The notes under the pieces are model-generated. The model was not told the origin of the DNA. It saw nothing but the letters and a program-made list of their open reading frames with translations, and searched no databases. Below, one piece after another: positions 16,944 to 26,666 of a stretch of 64,000 bases of DNA (positions within the stretch are counted from its first letter, which is position 1; each line of letters opens with the position of its first letter). The position numbers and the translations under genes were made by a program. The stretch comes from Paraburkholderia bryophila. Lineage in GTDB: Bacteria > Pseudomonadota > Gammaproteobacteria > Burkholderiales > Burkholderiaceae. The stretch is from positions 1 to 64,000 of the forward strand of contig NZ_QLTK01000020.1 of the NCBI RefSeq assembly GCF_003269035.1. Direction: 5' to 3'.

Positions 16944-18785
16944 ATGAAGTCAGAAATCCGCCGCATCGCCTTCACTTGCGACTTTTTTCGCGCTGATTTT
17001 GAACGTGGCCGTTTCGACAATTACCAGTACAGAAATCTTGACTGGCTCTACGCGATTCTTGGCGCAGACGAATGGGCTGAAGACTGGGGTGTCGAAATCG
17101 GCCTTGTTGTGCCGGATCTCGACGCAGCCGGGTTTCGCACGGTTGTTGGAAACGATGGGCTTTTCCATGACTATACGCGGCCGAACGGAAAAGCGTGGCC
17201 ATCTGTATACGACGTCGAAGGCTCTTCCCCCTGTTTTTCCACGACGTTCGATCGATTGAGTGAATACGATCTGATCGTGGGCTTTGAACTCTCGCCTACG
17301 ATCAAGCGCAACCTTGATCTGCGGGGTACTCGATATATAAGTTTGCATATTCATCCCGTACGCTTTCTTAGGGATATCTGTTTTTTTGCCGTGACCAACT
17401 GGCCACACGCCCGATCCCTGTTCGACAAGGTCGCTAATCCCTCGTCGGAAATAGGCGTGCAGGTAAGGCGTTGGCGTGCGCTTTTCGCGAGGAGGCGCGA
17501 CCTGGCGTTGAACGTGCCGAGGCCGGTCCCGATTGTTGTCGGGCAGACGCACAAAGACGCCGCAGTAATCAGCAACGGGGCTTTTGCAACTTTGGCTTCG
17601 TACGGTGAACGGCTCGCAATGCTGCTGGAGCCATACTCGGAGGTGCTGTTTCTCGGGCATCCGTTCGAATCGAGAAATGCCACGGCAATCGAGTATTTAC
17701 GAGTCGTTCAAGGCAAGTCGGTGATTTCGATAAAAGCCAATGGATACGGTGTAATTTTCTCGCCCGAACCAATACCTTTGGTGGTGACGTTGTCGTCATC
17801 TTTGGGCGTCGAAGCGGCGTTGGCTGGACGCGAAACGAGTTTTCTACTGGCGTCGCCGATCGAGCACTTTGTGACAGACGGTGTGGACATACGGGGCGGT
17901 GTGATGATCGGTCATGCGTTGCTTACCGATTTTTTCGCAGAAACGCTTTTCTGCGGAGAGTCGAAGGATGGCGTGTCGCTTCTCTCCAGTCAAAAGAGCG
18001 GTGATCCCTTCTTTCTTGGCGACGATTATTTACGAAAAAGCCTCGAATCATGGTCGTTTGACGGCTTGCAGCGCGTGTCCGAACTGGAGCGTGTCCGGAG
18101 AAAAATTTTTCCGGCTGCATCATTGACCTTGGAGGAGATCGATACTCTGTTCGAGGAGCACGGAGGAAAATCCCGATCGGGCCGGCTGACGAGTGTCGGA
18201 GTGACAGAACCTGGTGATGCTGTCGTCGAAGTGTTACCTCGGCCCTGCGCGGTGGGTTCAGATTTCAGTTTAAAGTTTTCGGCACCCAATGTACGACATT
18301 ACTTGACCTACGGGTTTCATGATGCGGAACAGTGGGGTGTCTGGAGCAACGGACGAGAAGGTCATGTGCAGATTCCGGTCGATGTCCCCAAATCTGGAGT
18401 GTGGACCATCGAACTCGAAATGTCCGTGCTTGTCGTGGAGGAGCTATTGCAACTGGCTCCCGTGTTGCAACTTGAGGTCTACGGTGTTGAAGTCGCCATG
18501 GTTCTATTCCGTTCGTCTATCAGTCACCGGCAGCAAATACGCGTCACGGTTGATGCCATTTCTCCGCTTTGTGAAATTCGCCTGGCACTGACACATACTA
18601 CCGACGACCTGGTAGGGGCTGTCGGGCATGAGCGAACCTTGGGTTTTGCTCTTTCCGAGTTGCGGTGCGCAATTACCAGTGCGACCGGGGATCGGCGTCG
18701 GAACCCTAATGACGCAGACGGCATTGCAATCTTTGGTGCCGCTGCGGGCGGCCCGATCTTCGTGCCCAAAACTTTGACGGCTTGA
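16944..18785 (+). CDS. Probable capsule GT-B protein with C-terminal beta-sandwich
   Basis: A 613-residue protein not assigned to a named family with certainty. Residues 1-400 look like a GT-B enzyme related to capsule/teichoic-acid transferases: GQTHKDAAV near 199, VLFLGHPFE, and TLSSSLGVEAALAG near 282, which parallels the SSLAGFDALLRG motif of the KpsC-type protein in this locus. From about 425 to 565 a separate beta-rich domain contains YGFHDAEQWGVWSNG, a pattern seen in accessory domains of polysaccharide glycosyltransferases (DUF7024-like). No signal peptide or membrane segment. The next start follows 11 bases after its stop. Codon use is visibly less GC-biased than in the flanks, which fits a serotype-specific gene. 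Confidence 0.6.
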   Translation: MKSEIRRIAFTCDFFRADFERGRFDNYQYRNLDWLYAILGADEWAEDWGVEIGLVVPDLDAAGFRTVVGNDGLFHDYTRPNGKAWPSVYDVEGSSPCFSTTFDRLSEYDLIVGFELSPTIKRNLDLRGTRYISLHIHPVRFLRDICFFAVTNWPHARSLFDKVANPSSEIGVQVRRWRALFARRRDLALNVPRPVPIVVGQTHKDAAVISNGAFATLASYGERLAMLLEPYSEVLFLGHPFESRNATAIEYLRVVQGKSVISIKANGYGVIFSPEPIPLVVTLSSSLGVEAALAGRETSFLLASPIEHFVTDGVDIRGGVMIGHALLTDFFAETLFCGESKDGVSLLSSQKSGDPFFLGDDYLRKSLESWSFDGLQRVSELERVRRKIFPAASLTLEEIDTLFEEHGGKSRSGRLTSVGVTEPGDAVVEVLPRPCAVGSDFSLKFSAPNVRHYLTYGFHDAEQWGVWSNGREGHVQIPVDVPKSGVWTIELEMSVLVVEELLQLAPVLQLEVYGVEVAMVLFRSSISHRQQIRVTVDAISPLCEIRLALTHTTDDLVGAVGHERTLGFALSELRCAITSATGDRRRNPNDADGIAIFGAAAGGPIFVPKTLTA

Positions 18786-18796
18786 GGCTTTGCAAG

Positions 18797-19579
18797 ATGA
18801 CTGATTTATCAAACTGTTTGCAAGCGTTGAACTTTGCCTTCTCGGAGGTCGAGCAAGATCTCTTACGCGAAACATCAAGCCTGAAAGCGGAACTGTGGGA
18901 CTTAAGGCGGGAAGTTTCTATTCTTCAATCGACGAATAGCGAGCTGGTTGAGCAGTCCCGGGTGCTGGATCAGGAGAATGCGAGACTGACGACGACTTCG
19001 AATGAACTGCGCGAGCAGGAAAGTCTATTGCGGTTTGACTTGCATCTTGCGCAGCAAAGTCATGAAGAAGCGGACCGCGTCATGCAACTGCAAATTCAAA
19101 AACTTGCGGAGATCGACCGAGCCAACGTTGACCGGATGAGGTCGATTCACGCTGATGTGGAAAAGAGGGAGCAGTTCTATCAGAGCCAGATCGACGTGGC
19201 CGCTGTGGAAAATCGCGAGTTGCATCAGAAAATTGATCGGTTGGTCGAGCAGCACGTAAGTGAGCGTGCGGGGTTCGAAAGGGAGATTCGGCGGTGGGAA
19301 GAAGACATCGCTGAGTTGGAGAGGCTGAGTAAAGAATGGAAAGCCAACGCGCAGGTGCAAGAGCAGCGTTCTAGGTCTCTAGCCCAAAAGCTGCGGGAGG
19401 AACGACGTTCACTTCTGGAACTTATCCCTGCGGTAGAAGCCGGACTTATAAAGATTTGCCGCACCCCAGACGACCAGCTCCAGGCCATTGATATCTTGCG
19501 AAGGATATTCTCGGAAGTTCTTGACCAATCGTCTTCAGGTAAGGCGACCGGCTCAGATCCAGACGATGACGTTTTATAG
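18797..19579 (+). CDS. Coiled-coil protein of the capsule locus, unknown function
   Basis: A 260-residue soluble protein that is almost entirely heptad-repeat coiled coil (about residues 15-215, rich in Glu, Arg, Leu and Gln), followed by a short globular tail ending in acidic residues. No enzyme motif is visible. ATG 18797 lies 11 bases after the previous stop, so the two genes are probably co-translated; a TTG at 18782 is a less likely start. A scaffold or length-control role alongside the glycosyltransferases is possible by analogy with coiled-coil rulers of other polysaccharide systems, but this is only inference. Confidence 0.65.
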   Translation: MTDLSNCLQALNFAFSEVEQDLLRETSSLKAELWDLRREVSILQSTNSELVEQSRVLDQENARLTTTSNELREQESLLRFDLHLAQQSHEEADRVMQLQIQKLAEIDRANVDRMRSIHADVEKREQFYQSQIDVAAVENRELHQKIDRLVEQHVSERAGFEREIRRWEEDIAELERLSKEWKANAQVQEQRSRSLAQKLREERRSLLELIPAVEAGLIKICRTPDDQLQAIDILRRIFSEVLDQSSSGKATGSDPDDDVL

Positions 19580-19843
19580 TGGCAGAGGCGACACGATTCT
19601 TCGCGACATGTTTTGGGTTTATTCTTGGCCGCACGATCACATGCTCCAGAAAAATAGACTTAAAATCAATGGCTTGAAAATAACAAAACCGTGGGCGATT
19701 CCGCAGCGTTCAACGGCTATAACGAGCCACGTTGACGGGGAATCGAATACCGAAATGTCTGTTCATGCGTTCTTTTCCCGTACACCGAAATTTTTCGATT
19801 GGCTCGAACGGAAAAACGTCTGGAGCGATATTTAAGACCAACT

Positions 19844-21454
19844 ATGGGACCAACTTTGACACCTGATCCGATCCGATTAATGAGTGAGATTCGAACTGAG
19901 ATTTCGGGGCGAAATGGCGGGCGATCAAATCGACGGAGGCCGACTAAGGGTGATGCGGCGTCGCCGGTAATTGTGAAAGGCTCAACGCAGGTGTCCGCGG
20001 ACCCAGCAACGGAGCGCGTTCCCGCTCCAATCCGGTTGCGGTATGCCCCGAGAAAGTCATTGTTTTCTGATGCGGGGAACAATGGATTTCGCAGGACTCA
20101 AAACACCGTTCACGTACGTCAGTTGATGAACGGCAGCGACGATGAATTTATCGAACGTGCGTATCGAACCATTCTTGGGCGTCTGCCGGATCGTGACGGG
20201 TTTTCCCACTACGGCCGTCTGTTGAAAGACGGGAGGCCACGGATTGCTGTTCTCGCAGCGCTTGCGGCGTCTGCTGAAGGGAGGCAGTTCGGTTCCCGCA
20301 TAAGAGGTCTTTGGCTGCGGGGTGCTTTGCATCGGCTCGGTCGCTTACGCGTTTTGCGTGGCGTAGTGCAACCGCTGACAAAACGATTCATCGAACCCGA
20401 ACACGCGTACGGCATGGATGAGTTTCAGGCACTTAGCGGTGAAGCACTCGTCGACCACGCTTATCGCACCTTTCTTGGGCGACCAACGGATGACGTTGGC
20501 CGCGCGCACTATCTCGGCCAGTTGGCCTTAGGCGCGTCACGCGAAAAAATCGTTGCGGATGTTGCCCGTTCCGCTGAAGCGCGGAGTCGAAGCGTGCGGC
20601 TCATGCCCGACCGAACTGGAATCTTCAAAGGCTTGTCCCGCTTGCCTATCCTCGGTGCACTCTCCCGCCTTCTAGCGTTGCCGCGCGAGCTTGCTGATCT
20701 TAGATCGCAGCTTTTTGTGGTGCAGAGAGATGCGGACGTTCTGGTCGACCAGTTGACCTCGGATTGTCGTGCTCGAGATGAGGCTTTGACGGCTTGTTTC
20801 TCCGAACTTGAGAAACGCCACAATGAGCTCATTCAGTTTGCTTCGTCGAGGATTAGTCAGAGCACGTTTGCGACTTCATTGGCAACGCTGGAATCATCGG
20901 TTGTCGGTAAGCTTTCTGATCGAAGCGAAGAAAGTGTGCGAAGCGAGTTTGAGCTCGTCAGAAAACACGTCGAAGTTCTGTCGAACGATGTTCAGGGCGT
21001 ACAGAAAGAGTATTTGGGATACCAGTCCACGCAGCGTTCTATGCTGGGCGAACTCAGTTTGCGTGTGGATGATCAGGAGAGCGACACCGTTCTTTTAAAG
21101 CAGACGGTCAAGCTGCTCACAAAGGCTCAAGACGAGATGCTGGACGGCCTGACTACCCGCAGGGAACTGCTGGAAGCAGAAATGAGAGGGAAGGTGGGCC
21201 GTGATGAATTGGCAGCGTTTGGGCAACAGTATGTCAGTTTGATACGCGACAGCGCGAGCCGGGTCGAGCTTAATATGGCGTTACGATCCATTAGCGAACT
21301 GGCAGATGAGTTGGCGTCGATCTCGAACCTCAAGACAGCGGTATCGGAGTCGGATCAGACCGTTGAGCAGTTGCGGCGGAGGCTTGATTTCCTTGGAAAA
21401 TCTAACGAAGCAACCGATGGCCTGAGTCGTTCGTGGCGATCGACACGCATGTAA
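19844..21454 (+). CDS. DUF4214 repeat and coiled-coil protein
   Basis: A 536-residue protein with two DUF4214 domains: DEFIERAYRTILGRLPDRDG at about 99-150 and ALVDHAYRTFLGRPTDDVG at about 199-250. A long coiled-coil region (about 280-520) follows. DUF4214 domains often sit next to glycosyltransferase or methyltransferase domains in surface-polysaccharide proteins, but no catalytic domain is present here. The start is uncertain: ATG 19844, ATG 19880 and TTG 19799 are all in frame and none has a good ribosome site. The gene is bounded by gaps of 264 and 204 bases and may be a separate transcript. Confidence 0.65.
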   Translation: MGPTLTPDPIRLMSEIRTEISGRNGGRSNRRRPTKGDAASPVIVKGSTQVSADPATERVPAPIRLRYAPRKSLFSDAGNNGFRRTQNTVHVRQLMNGSDDEFIERAYRTILGRLPDRDGFSHYGRLLKDGRPRIAVLAALAASAEGRQFGSRIRGLWLRGALHRLGRLRVLRGVVQPLTKRFIEPEHAYGMDEFQALSGEALVDHAYRTFLGRPTDDVGRAHYLGQLALGASREKIVADVARSAEARSRSVRLMPDRTGIFKGLSRLPILGALSRLLALPRELADLRSQLFVVQRDADVLVDQLTSDCRARDEALTACFSELEKRHNELIQFASSRISQSTFATSLATLESSVVGKLSDRSEESVRSEFELVRKHVEVLSNDVQGVQKEYLGYQSTQRSMLGELSLRVDDQESDTVLLKQTVKLLTKAQDEMLDGLTTRRELLEAEMRGKVGRDELAAFGQQYVSLIRDSASRVELNMALRSISELADELASISNLKTAVSESDQTVEQLRRRLDFLGKSNEATDGLSRSWRSTRM

Positions 21455-21658
21455 GCAAGATCTTACGTGGTCATAGAAATCGGTTGAATAATGGAGACCT
21501 CCTTGGGAGCCTGTTCTTCGATGGCCACGCGTTATTAATTGCTTCGAGAGCGTTGTCGTCGGATCCGACGGCGCGTCGGGCATTAGCCGACGTAGTGCAT
21601 TGCCTTCAACCCATCTGCTGTCGTTTTTTTTAGCTTGCAGCACGGACTGCCACAAGAC

Positions 21659-24600
21659 ATGAAATTTCGCATATTGGTCTGCAACTTCTATCCCGCCAAT
21701 TTTCCGCCGTCGAGTGGTGGCGAACAACGAATCTTCTATCTCTACAGCCATCTGTCGAACTGGTTTGACGTTACGCTTCTAACGCTGACCTATCCGGATC
21801 GCGAAACCGAGGTTATCGAGCATAGCGAGACCTTCAGAGAAATTAGAGTGCCGAAGCCGGCTGTCTCAAATCCGCTTCATTGGGAATTCGACAAAGCAGG
21901 CTTGGGTGCGGAATGCTCCGGTCTTGTGGTTGCTCTGGCCGGCGCGAATGACAGTCTCTATCGCACTGAACTTGAAAGGCTCATAAACAATGTGGACGTG
22001 GTCGTCCATGAATCGCCGTTTACCGTACCGTACGATCGAAATTGGGGACTTGACGGAAAGCCACGGATTTACGCTTCCCAGAATATTGAGTGGCGGTTGG
22101 CGCGGCAGGTATTCTCCGGCGATATGGCGGATGACGCCATTTCGTTTGTCCAGTTTCTCGAGGCGAAATTGCTCGATCGCGCCGATCTCGTTTTTGCTAC
22201 GAGTGAAGAGGAGCGCGAGAGGTTTGCCACAGACTATTTCGACATCGACTCAAGAAAGATATACCTTGCGCCCAACGGGTTTGAACGGCCGTCCGCACCG
22301 CAAGTCGATACCAAGCCTACGGCGAAAGCCGGGCGACGTGCGTGCGTATTTTTGGGCAGTGGTCATCCACCTAACGTGGAGGCCGCGCATTTCATTATCA
22401 GCACGCTCGCCCCCGAGTTTCCCGAACTGGACTTCCTGATCCTTGGTTCCGTATCGAAGCGGATTACACTGGATTTGCCTTCGAACTGCAAGAGCTTGGG
22501 CTTCGTGGAAGAGTTCGAAAAAAACCGCCTGCTCGCAGAGTGCGTTGTTGCTCTAAATCCGCTTTTTTCAGGTGCGGGCACGAACTTGAAAATGCTCGAC
22601 TACATGGCGGAGGGAGCAGCAATTCTCACGACACCGGTCGGAGCGCGTGGAATCGATCTGGCGGATGGACAAAACGCGATCGTGGCGTCGCCTGAAGAAT
22701 TCGTCAATTCGCTCAGAGAATTATCAGCAGACAACAAACTCCGCGAAAAACTGGGTGCTGCCGCGCGTGATAAGGCGTACGCCTGTTATTCGTGGCGTAC
22801 CATCGCTGGCAACGTCCGCGATGTGATCGAAAGAAAGCTTGGCAATCAGCTTGGCCGCGACAGGAGCGCCGCCGATACGAGGCTTCGGGTGCTGGTGGTC
22901 AATGACTTCGCTGTTGGAAATGCGACCGGAGGTGGGCAAGTTCGCATATCAAACCTACTGAATGCGCTCGGTGCGTGCAACGAGGTTACGTTTCTCTCGT
23001 TTGGCGATGCTGTCGAAAGCAGTCGGAGACCACATCGGAAGTTTGGCGAGATCGTGGTTGCAAAGACCGCAGAGCACACGTTGGCAGAGGCGCAATCGAG
23101 CGAGGGTGAATACATCTCAGTGGCCGATCTGGTAGCTGCTGAGCAATGTTTGTCGAACAAATCGTTGATCGAAACGTTTTCTCGTCTGGTGCGAGAAGCG
23201 GATGTCGTGGTGTTTGAGCATTGCTACATGGCGCCGTTAGCCGAGCTTGTACCTGCGGCCAAGCGCGTCGTGTATTCGTCGCATAACGTTGAAGCCGTCA
23301 TTAAAACTTCAATCCTGAGTCATCGGCGAGACGGATCCTTCCGGGCAGCACAGGCCAAATGCTTTGAGGATTCGTTGCTCGCGCGCGCGGATCTCGTCGT
23401 TTGCGTATCGTCCAGCGACGCAGACTATTATCGTGAGCGGGTTGCCGGAAAGCGTTGCATCGTCGTTGAGAACGGAGTCGCGAACTGTCCGAAGACTGTC
23501 CGGATTCCTCGAACGGAAGGCGCATCGGCGATATTCGTCGGCAGTAGCCACATGCCGAATGTGGACGCTGCGAAATTCATTGTAGAAAAGCTTGCGCCAA
23601 AGCTTCCCGACGTTCGGTTCGTTATCGTTGGCTCGGTCTGCGACGCCATCGCCTACATGAACATGCCCGACAATGTTCACGCGGCCGGTGTTGTCGACGA
23701 GGCGACGAAGAGTCAACTTTTCGAAGAAGCGTCTATTGCGATCAACCCGATGTTCTCGGGTGGTGGATCGAGTCTGAAGGTTCCAGACTTCCTCGGCGCG
23801 CAACTGCCACTAATTAGCACCGAGTTCGGCGTTCGCGGGTATGCACTTGTCGACGGAACCCACTATGTCAAGTCGGACGCCGAGACGTTCGCGTCCGTCC
23901 TAGGGAATCTCCTTCGTGACGCCTCTCGTCAGCTGACGATCGGGCGAAATGGGCGTGAATACGTTAGCAATTCCCTCACGTGGGGGGCACTGGGGCGTCG
24001 ATATCAAGAGGCATTGGGCGAGTTGTTTCCCGGCAGCGTAAGAAAACGTCTGCTCGTTGTTACATATCGATTCATGGAGCCAGCACCCGGCGGCGCCGAG
24101 TCGTTTCTGAATCGCGTTCTCGATGGGCTTTGGAAAAACGGCAACTATGAGATTGACGTGGCGGCGCCGGAGATCGACACCATAAGAAACCGCTGGCACT
24201 TCGCGGGCGACTATGAAGCTAATCTTCCATCGCTTCTGGACCCTCAGTACACCAGGGCTGTCCACAGATTTGCATTAGACATCGAAGAGAGAGAGGCGAC
24301 GCTCGATCGTTGCCGGTCTCTGTTCTCGATGTGGGCGGAGGAGACGGTTGCGCACGCAAGGTCGTTGACCAGTGCGTTGGACGCACCGTGCCTGCTTGGA
24401 GGCTGGAACTTTGCCGAAACGGGTCCCGGTGGCCTGCAACGCTGGACGACTTCCAGATCAGAGATCCTGGTCGGCACGAACATTTCCGAAGTCGTGATCG
24501 ACGGATATAGCCCTACTCCCAGAAGAGTGACTGTGTTCCACGACGGCGAGCAGATCCATTCGCAATCGGTGAAAGACGATTTCAGTTTCACGGTGCGACT

Positions 24601-25753
24601 GGTCGAACGCAACAAAGATTCCGTCGTCACATTGGTCTGCGATAGCTGGTTTGGGGCTGAGGATCCTCGGTTGCTGGGGGTTCTGATCAAGAACATTTTC
24701 TTGCGCAGAAATGGAGTTCAGGCCTTGATTCCTTTGACTGAAGATTTCGAAGTTGCGATGCGACGTTCGGACTCCGAGGCCTGGGTCAAAAGTCTGGTTC
24801 GCTTGACGGATCAACGCCCGCGCAGTAGCGATGAGATTTTCTTTAGCGCGCGTGGACCTCATTCGGCGACGATGGAGACGTGGCTTCATGCCCATATGGC
24901 TGAATACGATGCGGTGCTCATTCAGGGCGTGCCGTTTTCCACATCGGTGATGGCCGCTCGCGTAGCACAGGAATTGGGTGTGAAATACACGGTCCTGCCT
25001 CACTTTCACATGGAGGATCGGTACTATCACTGGCGGGACTTTTACGACATTTTCAGGGCAAGCCATACGACTGTTGCAGCTCCTCGGTGCAGCAAGGAAT
25101 ATTTTTTTGACGCGATAAATGCGCCAGCTACAGTCATTCCAGGCGGGGGTGTCGATCTCGCCGAATTCGAGAGCGAACATCTTGCCGATGCGTTGACTTC
25201 TTTCCGTACAATGCACGCGGGTTCGGCTCCTTTCATCCTTGTGTTGGGTAGAAAGGCGGCGGGCAAGAACTATCAGCTCGTTATGCAGGCGGTCAAGCAG
25301 CTTCGAAGCTCGGGGGTGAATCTGGAATTGCTGATGATAGGACCGGACGACGACAAATTGGCGGTGGAACCCGACGGCGTCATTTACTACGGCCCTCAGC
25401 CGCGATCGGTTGTGCTCGGTGCACTGCAGGATGCCGTTTGCGTGGTCAACATGAGCGACAGCGAAAGTTTCGGCATTGTCGTTCTGGAAGCGTGGCTGGC
25501 CCGTCGCCCCGTTGTTGTACAGCGAAACTGTCTGGCGTTCGGGGAACTGATTGACGACGGCGTCGACGGTTTTCTCGTGGAGTCCGTCGGGGATATTTGC
25601 ACTGCTGTAAAAAAATATCTGCAGAGCCCCGAACTGGCGCTTCAGCACGGCGAGCTGGGACGTGCGAAGGCGTTAGACTATAGCTGGGAGTCGATCGCTG
25701 GCATGTTCGATAAAACGCTCTTTCCGTCGTCGGTATCTCTAGGCTCGTTTTAA
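21659..25753 (+). CDS. Triple-domain glycosyltransferase fusion
   Basis: A 1364-residue cytoplasmic protein with three GT-B glycosyltransferase units. Unit 1 (about 1-400) has FPPSSGGEQRIFYL and FLGSGHPPNVEAAHFI. Unit 2 (about 407-795) has GNATGGGQVRISNLL and FVGSSHMPNVDAAKFI. Unit 3 (about 795-1364) has EPAPGGAESFLNRVL, VLGRKAAGKNYQLV (about 1191) and SESFGIVVLEAW (about 1265). Units 1 and 2 share the LNPLFSGAGTNLK / INPMFSGGGSSLK block and are clearly duplicates. A beta-rich insert (about 909-1020) splits unit 3. ATG 21659 is the start; TTG 21635 is an alternative. Such fusions can add several sugars of a repeat unit in sequence; the donors are unknown. Confidence 0.85.
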   Translation: MKFRILVCNFYPANFPPSSGGEQRIFYLYSHLSNWFDVTLLTLTYPDRETEVIEHSETFREIRVPKPAVSNPLHWEFDKAGLGAECSGLVVALAGANDSLYRTELERLINNVDVVVHESPFTVPYDRNWGLDGKPRIYASQNIEWRLARQVFSGDMADDAISFVQFLEAKLLDRADLVFATSEEERERFATDYFDIDSRKIYLAPNGFERPSAPQVDTKPTAKAGRRACVFLGSGHPPNVEAAHFIISTLAPEFPELDFLILGSVSKRITLDLPSNCKSLGFVEEFEKNRLLAECVVALNPLFSGAGTNLKMLDYMAEGAAILTTPVGARGIDLADGQNAIVASPEEFVNSLRELSADNKLREKLGAAARDKAYACYSWRTIAGNVRDVIERKLGNQLGRDRSAADTRLRVLVVNDFAVGNATGGGQVRISNLLNALGACNEVTFLSFGDAVESSRRPHRKFGEIVVAKTAEHTLAEAQSSEGEYISVADLVAAEQCLSNKSLIETFSRLVREADVVVFEHCYMAPLAELVPAAKRVVYSSHNVEAVIKTSILSHRRDGSFRAAQAKCFEDSLLARADLVVCVSSSDADYYRERVAGKRCIVVENGVANCPKTVRIPRTEGASAIFVGSSHMPNVDAAKFIVEKLAPKLPDVRFVIVGSVCDAIAYMNMPDNVHAAGVVDEATKSQLFEEASIAINPMFSGGGSSLKVPDFLGAQLPLISTEFGVRGYALVDGTHYVKSDAETFASVLGNLLRDASRQLTIGRNGREYVSNSLTWGALGRRYQEALGELFPGSVRKRLLVVTYRFMEPAPGGAESFLNRVLDGLWKNGNYEIDVAAPEIDTIRNRWHFAGDYEANLPSLLDPQYTRAVHRFALDIEEREATLDRCRSLFSMWAEETVAHARSLTSALDAPCLLGGWNFAETGPGGLQRWTTSRSEILVGTNISEVVIDGYSPTPRRVTVFHDGEQIHSQSVKDDFSFTVRLVERNKDSVVTLVCDSWFGAEDPRLLGVLIKNIFLRRNGVQALIPLTEDFEVAMRRSDSEAWVKSLVRLTDQRPRSSDEIFFSARGPHSATMETWLHAHMAEYDAVLIQGVPFSTSVMAARVAQELGVKYTVLPHFHMEDRYYHWRDFYDIFRASHTTVAAPRCSKEYFFDAINAPATVIPGGGVDLAEFESEHLADALTSFRTMHAGSAPFILVLGRKAAGKNYQLVMQAVKQLRSSGVNLELLMIGPDDDKLAVEPDGVIYYGPQPRSVVLGALQDAVCVVNMSDSESFGIVVLEAWLARRPVVVQRNCLAFGELIDDGVDGFLVESVGDICTAVKKYLQSPELALQHGELGRAKALDYSWESIAGMFDKTLFPSSVSLGSF

Positions 25754-25863
25754 GGCCTGCGAGTGGATGATCGGCTCCCGGTTGCACAACCTCTTTAGCT
25801 GTCTGGGGAGCTGCGCAAGGCCGCTCTCGCCGGCGGTGTGGACATGAAACACAAACGGAATAG

Positions 25864-26568
25864 ATGAACATGGAAGTGAGCGCAGAGCATGTTGCCGATG
25901 CCCAGGTAACGCCAGACCTTGTAGTGGATCGGGTTGTAAGTTTAGGTTCAAATTGCGAGCTCACCGCGAACCTTCGGCGCTACTTTAAAGCGGATCGTAC
26001 ATACCCTTTTGACTGGTGGATCACGCCGCTCGACTCAATCACTCAGTTGCTCGAAACAGAGTTCGATGGGCTCTTCAATCCGGAAAATTTGCAAGTCTCC
26101 ACCGACGGACAAACCGTGATCTGCAGGAAATTCAATTTGCTACATCACCATGATTTTTCGCGCGATGAGCAAGGAAAGGTCATTCCGGCGCTCGCTGAGC
26201 AACTACCGGGGTTACGGGAGAAATTCCTCAGCCTGAAAAACCGTTTCATGTCGGATTGTGCAACCGGGCGCGTTCTGTTCGTGCGTAATCGAAGTGTTTT
26301 TGACAGTAATCTGGTTGCGCAGGAGCCCGATAGCGACGAGTCTTTCCGTTCACTATTCAAGCTTCTTTGCAAGCTGTTTCCTCAAGCCGACATAACCCTG
26401 CTGGTGACCAATGTGGGGAAGAAAGGGGCGTTGGACGACGGCCGGATTCTGTTTGACGAGATGACAAACTATGGCGACGCCGACGACTACACTGTATCGC
26501 CCAAGGGCTGGGACGAGCTATTTGCCCGGCAGCGAATTCGAATTTTCGAGCCCGCTAGTCTGGGGTAG
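25864..26568 (+). CDS. DUF1796 family putative cysteine peptidase-like protein
   Basis: A 234-residue soluble protein with the N-terminal block VSLGSNCELTANLRRYF and YPFDWWITPLDS typical of DUF1796 (a papain-like fold family). The cysteine of GSNCE, and the histidines in the NLLHHHDFSRD segment, are present, so the putative catalytic site is kept. Proteins of this family often occur in polysaccharide loci, but their reaction is not established. Start ATG 25864 has GGAA just upstream; ATG 25870 is an alternative. Lower GC3, like its neighbours. Confidence 0.72.
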   Translation: MNMEVSAEHVADAQVTPDLVVDRVVSLGSNCELTANLRRYFKADRTYPFDWWITPLDSITQLLETEFDGLFNPENLQVSTDGQTVICRKFNLLHHHDFSRDEQGKVIPALAEQLPGLREKFLSLKNRFMSDCATGRVLFVRNRSVFDSNLVAQEPDSDESFRSLFKLLCKLFPQADITLLVTNVGKKGALDDGRILFDEMTNYGDADDYTVSPKGWDELFARQRIRIFEPASLG

Positions 26569-26666
26569 TGAGATGTCGTTCTTCCCTACAGCAGACTTCG
26601 TTTCATGCAGAAAAGGAAACGTAATCTGTTTGTTGTGGGCGCACGTTACATTTTGAAGAGAGCAGA

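Noticed and set aside
19488..19835. Possible 115-codon gene in the gap between the two coiled-coil genes
   Set aside because: It overlaps the end of the first gene, has no ribosome site, no domain and no coding-like composition; the gap looks like a promoter region.
20680..21660. Frameshift that might have cut a methyltransferase or glycosyltransferase from the DUF4214 protein
   Set aside because: No remnant of a catalytic domain could be read in any frame of the 204 bases after the stop, so a natural end is more likely.
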